DNA of 64,000 bases from Owenia fusiformis (Eukaryota; Annelida; Polychaeta; Sabellida; Oweniidae), in contig CAIIXF020000008.1 of NCBI GenBank assembly GCA_903813345.2, positions 32,884,867 to 32,948,866 of the forward strand. The letters run 5' to 3'. The notes under the pieces were generated by a model that was not told the origin of the DNA, ran no database searches, and saw only the letters and a list, made by a program, of their open reading frames with translations. Numbering within the stretch: position 1 is the first letter of the stretch; every line of letters begins with the position of its first letter. A program made the position numbers and the translations under genes. Shown piece after piece: positions 20,771-30,334 of the stretch.

Positions 20771-21000
20771 TGACAACTATGTGAGACAATTCTGCAACTA
20801 TGTGAGACAATTCTACAACTTTTTGAGACAATTCTGCAACTATGCGAGACAATTCTACAACTATGTGAGATAATTCTGCAACTATGTGAGACAATTCTGC
20901 AACTATGTGAGACAATTCTGCAACTATGTGAGACAATTCTGCAACCATGTGAGGCAATCCTGCAACTTTGTGAGACAATTCTGCAACTTTGTGCAACAAT
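20771..21000. repeat. 21-bp minisatellite
   Basis: About eleven units of CAACTATGTGAGACAATTCTG with point changes. The - strand is open as a heptad-like VAELSHI repeat, but it has no start context, splice sites or family and lies in the 3' flank of the opposite gene. I do not call it a gene. Confidence 0.9.
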
Positions 21001-21099
21001 TCCTTAACTATTTTTGATGACATTTCTGAATCAGTAATTCAACAATTTATCATAATGACTCAAAAACTGTGTCCAACAACAAAACGGAGCATTACACAG

Positions 21100-21235
21100 A
21101 ATCTTATTGTACAATGTAGTTCAGTGCAATTCTACATAGTGTAATGTACTGTAGTATAGTGTAGTGTAGTGCAGTACATTACAGTACTGTAGTATATAGT
21201 GTAGTGTGGTGCGTTGTTGTACAGAGTAGTATCAT
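21100..21235. repeat. GTAGT/GTACT-rich low-complexity tract
   Basis: Dense runs of 'gtagtgtagtgcagtac'. Many partial self-inverted matches (GTACTGTAGT/ACAGTAC). Confidence 0.6.
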
Positions 21236-22560
21236 CCACCAGTTCACACTACTACACAAGCACAAATTGTCACATGATGTTCATAAAATCCTTAATTACT
21301 GGACTGGTAGTAGCCTATGAAAATTTAACTGTATTTACTGTACTCTACTTTACTTCGCTATATTTACTGTAACGATTGAGTTGCCAACATCCTAAAACTA
21401 CAAAAATCCCTTCAAGACATATTTGATACTTAAATTTTGCTAATTTACATATTGAAGCGTCAATAGCTGTAATTCTCGCCCGACATAACCCTTATACGTT
21501 TTGATAATGATAATGATACACTTACATAATCTATAAACTTAGACATATCATATCTTATCTTATGAAAAATTTCCCAATTTTTGAAGCTTCAGTATTTACA
21601 GAAATTTACTGAAATTTTAGGATTGTTAGGATTAGAATTACAGCTATTGGCTCTGTAAAGGGACATTCCTTGCCAGACCATTTCTCTCCTAATATACATG
21701 TAGTAGTTATAGCCATACAGTATATGTACTTTCCATATTAAGCAAAACGTGGAAAAATATTGCAATATGGTCAATATTTATCTTTAAAAAATGTTGGTCT
21801 TGTTTCCAGGAGGCTGTCATCTTTTGAAATTTCACACAGGAAGTGATGTCATTAAGTCTTTTATTTCATTTGTCTAGTCTTGGATTTAGACTCTACACCT
21901 CCCCCTCCCTCTTTCTTTTATGCAAGAAGGGGGATACAGGGTCGAGATCTTGGTGCAAGATTGACATTTTTTCATGAAAACCATCCTGTAAATAAAACAT
22001 TCAAAATCAGGAACCATGTAAATTGAGGGGTAATAGCTATTGTTATAAGTATATATATTTTTTATTATTAGGTTTCAGGCTCTTCAAATGTTGTGGAAAT
22101 TGTTTGTTTGTAAAGTATTGATGCTGAAAGGCATCTTGTTATGACATAATACATTTATTTAAAGGCAGAATCAGGTCTATAAGGGGTGACAAAATTGCAA
22201 GCAACATGAAAAATTGAATTGACAATGTGTTCCTTACGATTTCAGATATAATATCTTTCAACAGATCTGTGATGTTATGAAATTTGTGAAGCTATTATAG
22301 GTTCAAAGTGTAAAAGTGAGGATCAAAAAATATTTCAATTCTTCCAAATGATAATAAGTAATAAATATGGAAACTATTTTTTGGGGAAATTATTTTAAGA
22401 ATCTTTTAAGGTTTCCTTAAGTATGCACTGTATGAAGGATTTTTAAAAAATAGACATGAAAGGAATGATATCACTCAAAATTTTTTTTGTTAAGGTTGTT
22501 TGCTAGATCTGATACTACCTACCTAAAAATGCATAGGGTAAGTAATGCTAAACATATAGA
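21236..22560. other. PPP1R37: PPP1R37 3' flank, candidate poly(A) signals
   Basis: No gene is seen. AATAAA occurs at 21991-21996, and stronger paired AATAAA at 23514-23519 and 23524-23529. I cannot tell which one ends the transcript. Confidence 0.35.
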
Positions 22561-22570
22561 GTGACATGTG

Positions 22571-23083
22571 CACTCAAGAAATGCATGAGCCTTTGGCCAA
22601 TACATCCATGTGTACTCAAGAAATACATGAGTATATGGCCAATACATCCATGTGTACTCAAGAAATGCATGAGTTTATGGCCAATGCATCCATGTGTACT
22701 CAAGAAATGCATGAGTATATGGCCAATACATCCATGTGTACTCAAGAAATGCATGAGTATATGGCCGATACATCCATGTGTACTCAAGAAATGCATGAGT
22801 ATATGGCCAATACATCCATGTGTACTCAAGAAATGCATGGGTTTATGGCCAATGCATCCATGTGTACTCAAGAAATGCATGAGTATATGGCCAATACATC
22901 CATGTCTACTCAAGAAATGCATGAGTATATGGCCAATACATCCATGTGTACTCAAGAAATGCATGAGTATATGGCCAATACATCGATGTGTACTCAAGAA
23001 ATGCATGAGTCTATGGCCAATGCATCCATGTGTACTCAAGAAATGCGTGAGTCTATGGCCAATACATCGATGTATGTTCCAAA
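22571..23083. repeat. 42-bp minisatellite, open in three frames
   Basis: About twelve units of 42 bp built on TGTACTCAAGAAATGCATGA and GTATATGGCCAATACATC. As 42 is divisible by three and the unit lacks stops in several frames, two + frames and one - frame stay open for 175-180 codons. None has introns, a domain or a non-repeat flank, so I treat all three as artefacts. Confidence 0.92.
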
Positions 23084-23987
23084 GTGTCATTAATTATGTT
23101 TAGGGGAAGGTTCAATGGTTCAGTTTATTCAAATGAAACATTTTGGTTGAAAAAACCAATACAGTAGATGTTCTTTTTAATATCAGGAGGGAGGGGGGTC
23201 TGTCTGATATGTAATTATTATTTTAATTAGGAGAACATTGAAAATTGTATGTAAGGTAGCTTAATGCCTTTGGCACTCAAAGCTTAGGTAATTCAAAGTT
23301 AAATATATGTTTAACATCCCTTCTCCTAATATTCAACCTATAATAAGGACGTTAAACATTTAATTAACTTTCCATGGCTATATAATGCAAAAAAAATGAA
23401 ATTGTAAATCAATTAAATAGAGTCAATTATTGTGTTTGTTATCTAGGTGAGATATAGATTCCCCTAGTTGTTATACAATTATATGTAAATTGTAAATGCA
23501 CTAAATTATTCTTAATAAAATTAAATAAAGAGAGTACATATAGAGAGAACATCGTTTATATTGCTCTTTATTAGGTTTATAGACCAACATAGAAAAAAGC
23601 TGAAAAGTATGAAAGTCATAAAATGTCTACAAAATAATAGTCTGTAAAAGTTTTCTATATACTCATCCATGAAAGCATCTATACCTCAAGATTTCTAAAC
23701 AAAGTAATATCTTTGTCCTGAGTTATATTATAAAATATTTATTCCAATTTGTTAAGTAATAGTGTCATCGGGAATGTGTTCATTTTTAACTGAAAATGAG
23801 TCATTTACAAAATTAATAGAAGTGTGATAATAGAACCCTGAAGTACTCCATCGATGAAAAGATTAATTTGAAAGAGCTTCGATGAGTCCCTGATGTATAG
23901 ATTCTGAAGACCATATAAGATATGCATGCCGTGCACATATACAGACCCTAGCTACTGACATGACTGACACAATTTTGTAATGACATT
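23084..23987. other. Convergent intergenic stretch, candidate poly(A) signals on the - strand
   Basis: It separates PPP1R37 (+) from the first CARD gene (-). On the - strand, AATAAA lies at 23738-23743 and 23568-23573, both suitable for the CARD gene. A segment at about 23480-23560 resembles 27605-27700. Confidence 0.4.
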
Positions 23988-24140
23988 CTACATTTTGAGA
24001 TTATTCATCATCATTTGAACTTCATCCGCATCCTTTTGAATTCTCATCAGGAACGAGGGAGCAAGACCATCTCTTTCCAAATGATTGTTTAGACTTGCCA
24101 TGCTGTCCTTTGTGATAAACAGAACGTGTGTTTTAATATA

Positions 24141-25459
24141 TCATGTACGTTTTATGGTTTTCTCAAACATCCTTTTCCCGCCGGAGTCTTCGTCCAAAGG
24201 AGGTAATCTATCGATAGATAGATGGCGTGACCGAGGGTGATATTTGTCAGATTTCTGCGGTCTTGTAAGAGAATTCTGAGGGTGTGCAACGCGAATCACA
24301 TCTGGGAAAGTGTCTTTAAAAACTGGCTCACTCGGGCTTTTCTTTAGGGTTAGATTTTTGGCTAGGTCTGCAAACCGGTTTAATACTGAGATATCTGGCA
24401 GTTGAACGATGTCCCCGCCACTTGAGTGACTTTCACCAGCGCTACTTCCTCTTCTTTCATGCATCCTTCCACGTAAATCAAGATATTTCTTTTTCATTGT
24501 TTTGAGATTTTGTTTCATTAGCTCCTCATTTATTTTTAGCTTATCAAGTTGTCGCTGTAAGTTTGATTTTTCCGTTTTTGCTTCCTTTAACTTTTTCTTC
24601 AGATAATTTATTTTTATTTTCTGATCTTCCGTTTCAGTCTGAAGTTTATTTATGAAGCTTAGTTCTATTGTATCGATGTTTTGGTTGTTCTCAACCCTAT
24701 CAAACCCTCGGATTTCACATGCGGTTTGCTGTTCGGTTTCCAGTTCCCTTATAGTGTTATGGGCCTGGAAGAGGTCTTCCTGGAGTGCCGCTATTTTATT
24801 TTCCACATGTTCCATATTCATGTGGAGTATAACCATATGTTTTGTATCAATAGGTAGATTGTCATCATTTGGATTATGGTCCGTAACAGCCTGCATTTTT
24901 TCATTAATCTTCTTTATTTTCTCCTCGTGGTCACGCTTGTGGCTTTCGAACTGAATACGAATCCCTTCTAAGTTACTTTGTTTAATATCTAGTTCCTCTT
25001 TTAATTTTGAAATTTCTTCATCCTTTGCATCTGCAATCCAAACTTGATCTTTCGGTTCTTGGTCAAGTGAGTTCACAATTCTCGGACTTCCATTGTAATT
25101 TCTGTTAAGTTTGTCCTCCAAACTCATTTTTTCTTGAGAGAGTTCTTTAATTTTAGCTTGTAGTTCTTTTATTTTCTGATTGAGTTCATCCATTTCAACG
25201 TTGTTACCTTTAATTACTTTCAAACTTATGTTAAGTTTGTCATTGACATTCGACAACTCATTTTGAAGAGGCTTTACTTGGTTGTTTAAGCGTTTATTCT
25301 CATCATCCTTTTCATTGAGGGAACGTCTTTCTCGCATAAATTCGTCTTTTGTGACTAGATTGTTGCAGATCACTTGCTTATCATTTTGAGATAGATGTCT
25401 ATTTGTGGCAAGGTTTTTGGAGAAGAACTCTTGCATTTGTTCGCTTGGAGGCGTCGTCA
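24141..25459 (-). CDS. CARD gene 1, exon 3: coiled coil and tail
   Basis: 439 codons including TGA. It enters in phase 1 after TATTGTAG and begins VTTPPSEQMQEFFSKN. Heptad-rich from about 25390 to 24480, then Ser/basic tail. After TGA (24143-24141) the same frame stays open for 50 more codons to 23988. Confidence 0.85.
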
Positions 25460-26322
25460 CTACAATAATATGAGCAAATATCATTACATTTTGTATTTTT
25501 GTCGTTATGATTGGATAAAATATACTTAAGTATAAGTATTAGAATATTTTATCAAAAAGTATATTTACAAATAACCATACTGCTACGTACAAGATTGAAC
25601 AGGTATAGCATGTATTTCTGTTTATTATTTGCCTGAGAACATAAAATGATGGTCTCAGCTATTTACTTATTTTCATTTCATTTGGGGTCAATTCAATCAA
25701 CTTTTATCATGGCAAAGAGTAGTTTTTAGGGTTTGGACATGACTAACGACTTGATATGATCTCAATACCTTCACGTCTCCGTGTCTCTTCATCTCTGAGA
25801 AGTTTGGCAAGGTGTTTGTATGACGTATCTTCAAGGATCTCGCAGAATTTGTGAAATACTTTTGCCCTCTTCTTCAATAAGGTCAACATCCTTAAGTTTT
25901 GTTCACTTTCAGTCTTCTGAGCCTGGATATATAAGACATATGAATGAAAGGTACACATGGTTGAATGACAGTGAATGACAGTCCCCTTTAATCAAAAGCT
26001 TATTTTCATTTTATGCCCGTCTTCGGGTATTTTTGCACCTCTTGTTTGAAGCTATTTTGCCCGCATATTATAAATATAGATTTTGGGTGAATAATCATTC
26101 TTGGAAATGAACATTGACCAAGAATATGCGCTTGATATTTTTTACTTTCTAGTTAGTATAGTGTATCCTAAATATATTCCATCATACCTGAATCTGTTGA
26201 ACCATTTCATCAGTGAAGATTCCCTTAGCAAGTAGCTTCGCATAGAAACTGGGAAGTGGAACAATGTCACTTTGAAGTTCTGGCGTTAACGCAGTTATGA
26301 TCTCTCGGTGGAACTTATCCAT
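24141..26322 (-). CDS. CARD plus coiled-coil protein (paralogue 1, no DEATH domain seen)
   Basis: Coding exons on the - strand: 26322-26188, 25922-25769 and 25459-24141; phases 0, 1 and stop all agree, about 535 residues. Residues 1-97 form a CARD: MDKFHREIITALTPELQSDI, then LLAKGIFTDEMVQQIQ, then LLKKRAKVFHKFCEILEDTS and HLAKLLRDEE, with the usual helix pattern. Residues of about 115-390 are a long coiled coil rich in K, E, N and L. The Ser-rich tail has LPDISVL and SEPVF, shared with the paralogue at 32785-47714. The ATG follows a good acceptor (CCCTATCTAG), so an upstream 5' UTR exon is likely. CARDs are homotypic interaction modules of inflammatory and death signalling; the role here is inferred. 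The gene is convergent with PPP1R37. Confidence 0.82.
25769..25922 (-). CDS. CARD gene 1, exon 2: second half of CARD
   Basis: AQKTESEQNLRMLTLLKKRA, KVFHKFCEILEDTSYKHLAK, LLRDEETRRRE. Acceptor TATATCCAG, donor GAAG/GTATTG, phase 0 to 1. It carries CARD helices 4-6 with the 'LL..R..AF..F...L' pattern. Confidence 0.85.
26188..26322 (-). CDS. CARD gene 1, first coding exon: first half of CARD
   Basis: 45 codons, MDKFHREIITALTPELQSDI to DEMVQQIQ; donor CAG/GTATGA, phase 0. It has CARD helices 1-3. The paralogous exon at 47577-47714 aligns along its whole length. Confidence 0.82.
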
Positions 26323-26339
26323 AATTTGATTTTGTCCTA

Positions 26340-27709
26340 GATAGGGACAACCAAATTCAAGATTTTACTGAAAATTGTTATTTAGAGTTCGAAGATTTTA
26401 GATACTTTAAAACGCTGGTCATTTGGCTTTATGGCCATGACGCAGTTAATTTCCTTACGTAAAATATGTGGAATTTCCAAGGCCCAGGGCCCAGATCCCA
26501 GTTTTCTATATATCAATTCAGATTTAACATTGAAATTTTTCAAGAACAGGCAAACTCGAAAACCATTGTTAAAAGATTTACTTAAAAAATTGCAATTGTG
26601 AAAAACGATTAAGCTAACAAATGCACGTTACCTATACAAATAATATTAACAATAGTTAAAAGATCGTGAAAATGTAATATTTGTATTGAAATGGAGAAAG
26701 TGATTCAGCACTTCTTATTCTTAGTACAGTGACCTTTTTTCTTTCAGAAAAGTGAAGCATTCTCATGATATTAAATCAAGAGTAGTAGTATTTCTCAATC
26801 TAACCAAAAAGTTTAATACTAATGTAAATGTAATACAACAAACTAGAGAATCATAGTTTGAATTTTCACTTGCATATATTCTCTCTCTCTTTATTTTGAT
26901 GAATCGAATCGATTGTCGCTCAATATCAATTCTAAAATGTTTTATGGCAGTCGTACATGTTTAATGATCAAAGAACGAAGAAACGGTTACGATAACATGG
27001 CGATTTTTAGATTATATTTCAAACCGTTTAGCAAATTAATCATGACTTCGCAAAAAGTTAAAGATAACTTAATAAAATTGCACTGTTCACCATCTAAGAT
27101 TATTGATTATGATTATTGAAATAAATTATTTGTGATTATTAAAAATATGAGCAAGTCTGGTATCTCCACCTGAGGTAATATGTCACATCACATGATAAGA
27201 AGGCTTAGCAAATCAGAATACAATATTAACATTCTACGATTGACATCAGATGCTTATTATTAAATGACCTAGTGTAAAAAACTATAAATAGTATGAATAT
27301 CCTAGTACCTTGTGCATGACAAAATGTTGAGATTGCTTAAACTTTTGAAAAGTCGTCTTATATTCCAACCTGGTGGTCTCGGTTAAAACATTTTCGTGTA
27401 AAAGATTTTTCATTGGCCCAACTCCTTTATTCTTTCTGTGGCTATGTCTCTTAACTTTCCAGTGTCCCTTCAGGGTCGTAGTTAAGTTGGATATCATGCC
27501 ACTATCGCCATCAGTAGTTCAAAAAATAAATATTGGGTACTTTCTCTCAAAAATGTCTGCATAAACTCCGCGGCGGGCATAATTATAATTCGTCCAATGC
27601 ACAAAATGTTGTACAATATGTTGTAAATGCACCATATTACTCTTAATAAGAGAATAGATGAAGAGAGAATTGTTTTGTATTGTCTTATTTATTTAATATA
27701 CAGATTATT
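26340..27709. other. Upstream region of CARD gene 1
   Basis: No clear exon is seen. A 5' UTR exon should exist because the coding start follows an acceptor, but I cannot place it. A GC-rich patch (CTCCGCGGCGGG, about 27566) stands out in AT-rich sequence and could be promoter-proximal. 27605-27700 resembles 23480-23560. Confidence 0.35.
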
Positions 27710-29614
27710 GATTATTAACCTAATAACACAAATTAATAAAACTTTAGATCGTATCTCAAGAACAACTAATACCACTGAGCGTATCAATTGTATGTACAAT
27801 GAGTTTGTCTCAGCTATTGACAATGAAATGAGCAAAGTGTTCCAACCAGTCACAGTGTAGGCCACTGCTAAAAAACCAAGTCATTCAGAAAGCCATACTG
27901 GTGTGATGAACTACAAACACAATGGAATAAAGTGTCTGCATCTGAATCTGCCTGGCTGAAATGTAAATCCACCCAAAAACGTAACTTGAAAGAACTTTAC
28001 AAGATAGAACGACGAACCTTTGACAGAATCCATCGCAGAATAAAGTGACAATTCCAGAAACAAGAACAACAACATCTATTGGATATATACAATGAACCAA
28101 ATTCTAGGAACTTTTGGGATAAAATTGGAAAAATTGGCATCGCCTCAGACCGAAAACAGGAAGTTCCTTGGGAAATTTTAAAACCAGACAAAACTGTATC
28201 AACAGACAAACAAGAAGTCTTAAATTATTGGGCCAACTCATACAATGAATTATATTCAGAAAAAGAGGACAATGTCAACTTTGATGAGAATCACTTGAAA
28301 CAAGTCAAGGAAGAACTCTCCCATATTGAAAATGATAATGTTGACCCACTAAGTGCACCACTTAATGAGGACATAACCCTACAGGAAGTCATCAATGCAG
28401 TTCATCGAGCCAAAATTCGCAAAGCCGTGGGCATTGACTCAATCCCAGCAGAAGTATTGCAAACCCAACTTGTATAAATATGTTGTATAAAATTATCATA
28501 GAATGCTTTGATAGTGGAATTGTCCCCCAAAAGTGGATGCAGACCATAATTAATCCAATTTTCAAGGATGGCGACAACCGTGACCCACTTAACTACAGAG
28601 CAATCAGCCTAATCTCAGTGCCATGTAAAATATACTGTGATATTCTTAACAAGCGCCTTACAAAGTTCCTTGAGAGCAACAACTTATTGGTTGATGAGCA
28701 AAATGGATTTCGTGAAAAGCGCAGCTGTTTAGATCATGCCCACAGCCTCCACTCAATAGTTAATAATCGTAAGTTGGCTAAACTCGAGACATTTGTTTGT
28801 TATATCGACGCAACGAAAGCTTTTAGTGGTATAAACCGTGATTGTATGTGGCTAAAATTAAACCGCATTGGAGTCAAGGGCAAAATATTCAATGCAATTA
28901 AATCAATATATCAGGATGTATCTGGAGCCATTCGTGTCAATGGATATTTAACACCCTGGTTTACCATCAGCAAGGGTTCGAAGGAAGGCTGTCTGTTATC
29001 TCCGACAATATTTGCGATCTATGTGAATGACCTAGCCGCAGAAGTAAAACAATTGAACTTTGGGATAAATATAGACAACACAAATGTCTCAATACTTTTA
29101 TATGCTGACGATATAGCCCTCATAGCCAGCTCTGCAGAAGACCTTCAGAGAATGATTGACACTGTAAATACATGGTGCAGGAAGTGGAGAATGAAAATCA
29201 ACCAGAGAAAGTCCAAAATTGTACATTATCGCCCACCTTCAAAACCCCGTAGTAATCATCAATTCAACTGTGGCAACATGGAATTATCATATGCCAGCAC
29301 CTATAAATACCTTGGTATATGGTTAGATGATCATATCAATTACAATAAAACTGCAAAAGAAATAGCCAAGTCAGCAAATCGTGCCCTTGGAGTTATAATC
29401 TCTAAGTATAAACAGTTAGGTGGCATGGATCTCTCAGTGTATAACAAATTGTATGACACCATGGTTCAGCCTATTATTAACTATGGATGCTCAATTGTTG
29501 GGCTGTCAGAACATAGCTGTATTAACAAAGTGCAAAATAGAGCTGGAAATTTTTTTCCTGGGTGTTGGAGCAAAGACCAGCAATGAAGCAGTAAGAGGGG
29601 ATTTAGGCTGGACA
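27710..29614 (+). mobile_element. LINE family 1, copy A (RT region, 3'-interrupted)
   Basis: An APE-type non-LTR element, the same family as 30335-32146 and the - strand copy at 37000-40790. The homology to the - strand copy starts near 27710, so the endonuclease is missing. A frameshift lies near 28478. Reverse transcriptase is open from 28480, with a DPLNYRAISLISVPCKIYC stretch, FVCYIDATKAFSG (motif A), SKEGCLLSPTIFAIYVNDL (B) and LLYADDIALIA (C), then IKINQRKSKIV-like and YKYLGIWLDD. At 29614 the LINE switches to Ty3/Gypsy sequence. 27881-29614 is repeated at 30335-32068. Confidence 0.88.
28480..29586 (+). CDS. LINE reverse transcriptase, copy A
   Basis: 368 open codons covering the RT core with an intact YADD box and the thumb region (GVIISKYKQLGGMDLSVYNK, then MVQPIINYGCSIVG). 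A 1-bp shift near 29556, in the run of T's, ends this frame; the LINE continues in another frame to 29614. Mutated remnant of a mobile-element protein, not a host gene. Confidence 0.88.
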   Translation: MLYKIIIECFDSGIVPQKWMQTIINPIFKDGDNRDPLNYRAISLISVPCKIYCDILNKRLTKFLESNNLLVDEQNGFREKRSCLDHAHSLHSIVNNRKLAKLETFVCYIDATKAFSGINRDCMWLKLNRIGVKGKIFNAIKSIYQDVSGAIRVNGYLTPWFTISKGSKEGCLLSPTIFAIYVNDLAAEVKQLNFGINIDNTNVSILLYADDIALIASSAEDLQRMIDTVNTWCRKWRMKINQRKSKIVHYRPPSKPRSNHQFNCGNMELSYASTYKYLGIWLDDHINYNKTAKEIAKSANRALGVIISKYKQLGGMDLSVYNKLYDTMVQPIINYGCSIVGLSEHSCINKVQNRAGNFFPGCWSKDQQ

Positions 29615-30334
29615 AGATTGAACAGAAAAAACTGTCTAAAACATCCAAAGCTCTACTTCGGAATTGGAACCGTCTAAATATTATCAAAAATGTTCTAGTT
29701 AGAAAAATCAAGGACAACAATGGAAATGAAACTTATCAAATCATAGTCCCACAATGTATTCGTGAAGATGTATTGAAAGCTAACCATGATATGAGCGGAC
29801 ATCAAGGATCTGACAGAACTGAAATACTTGTAACAAAGTCTTTCTTCTGGCCAGGAATGTATACAGATATACGAAACTATGTACGAGATTGCTCAAGATG
29901 TTTGTATTCCAAGAAACCAGTCAGAAATGTAATTACGCCATTGGGAAGTTTAACAGCCAAAAGCCCACTTGAGTTATTATTTCTAGACTTTACACTTTTG
30001 GAGAAATCTTCCGATGGAATCGAAAATGTTCTTATAATAACTGACGCTTTCACAAAATACACTCTTGCAATTCCTACAAAGAATCAAAAAGCGGATACAG
30101 TCGCAAAAGTCCTAGTCAACAATTGGTTCTATAATTTTGGAATACCAATGAGAATCCACTCAGACCAGGGACGAAATTTTGAAAGTGAAATTATTGCAAG
30201 CTTATGCCAGCTCTATGGAATCAAAAAATCTAGAACAACTCCATACCATCCTTCGGGAAATGGGCAATGTGAACGTTTCAATAGATCGCTCCACTCGCTA
30301 CTGAGAACACTTTCCGAAGAGAAAAAGAAAAAAT
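29615..30334 (+). mobile_element. Ty3/Gypsy LTR-retrotransposon fragment (integrase part of pol)
   Basis: About 720 bp whose protein frame shows the integrase H/C zinc-binding region (H..H then CSRCLYSKKP) and the catalytic-core signature, with DFT, HSDQGRNF and YHPSGNGQCERFNRSLH phrases. It is an isolated piece: no LTRs, gag or reverse transcriptase are present, so the element is broken and incomplete. It lies exactly between two near-identical LINE segments, which points to a young arrival. Confidence 0.88.

Noticed and set aside
20709-21023. - strand heptad-like frame (VAELSHI repeat)
   Set aside because: It arises from a 21-bp minisatellite in the 3' flank; no gene context.
22571-23083. 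Regular repeats resembling a CRISPR array
   Set aside because: Units are contiguous with no unique spacers, and the window is eukaryotic.
22548-23103. Three overlapping long frames (175-180 codons) on both strands
   Set aside because: They are produced by a 42-bp repeat without stops. No splice sites, domain or non-repeat sequence flanks them.
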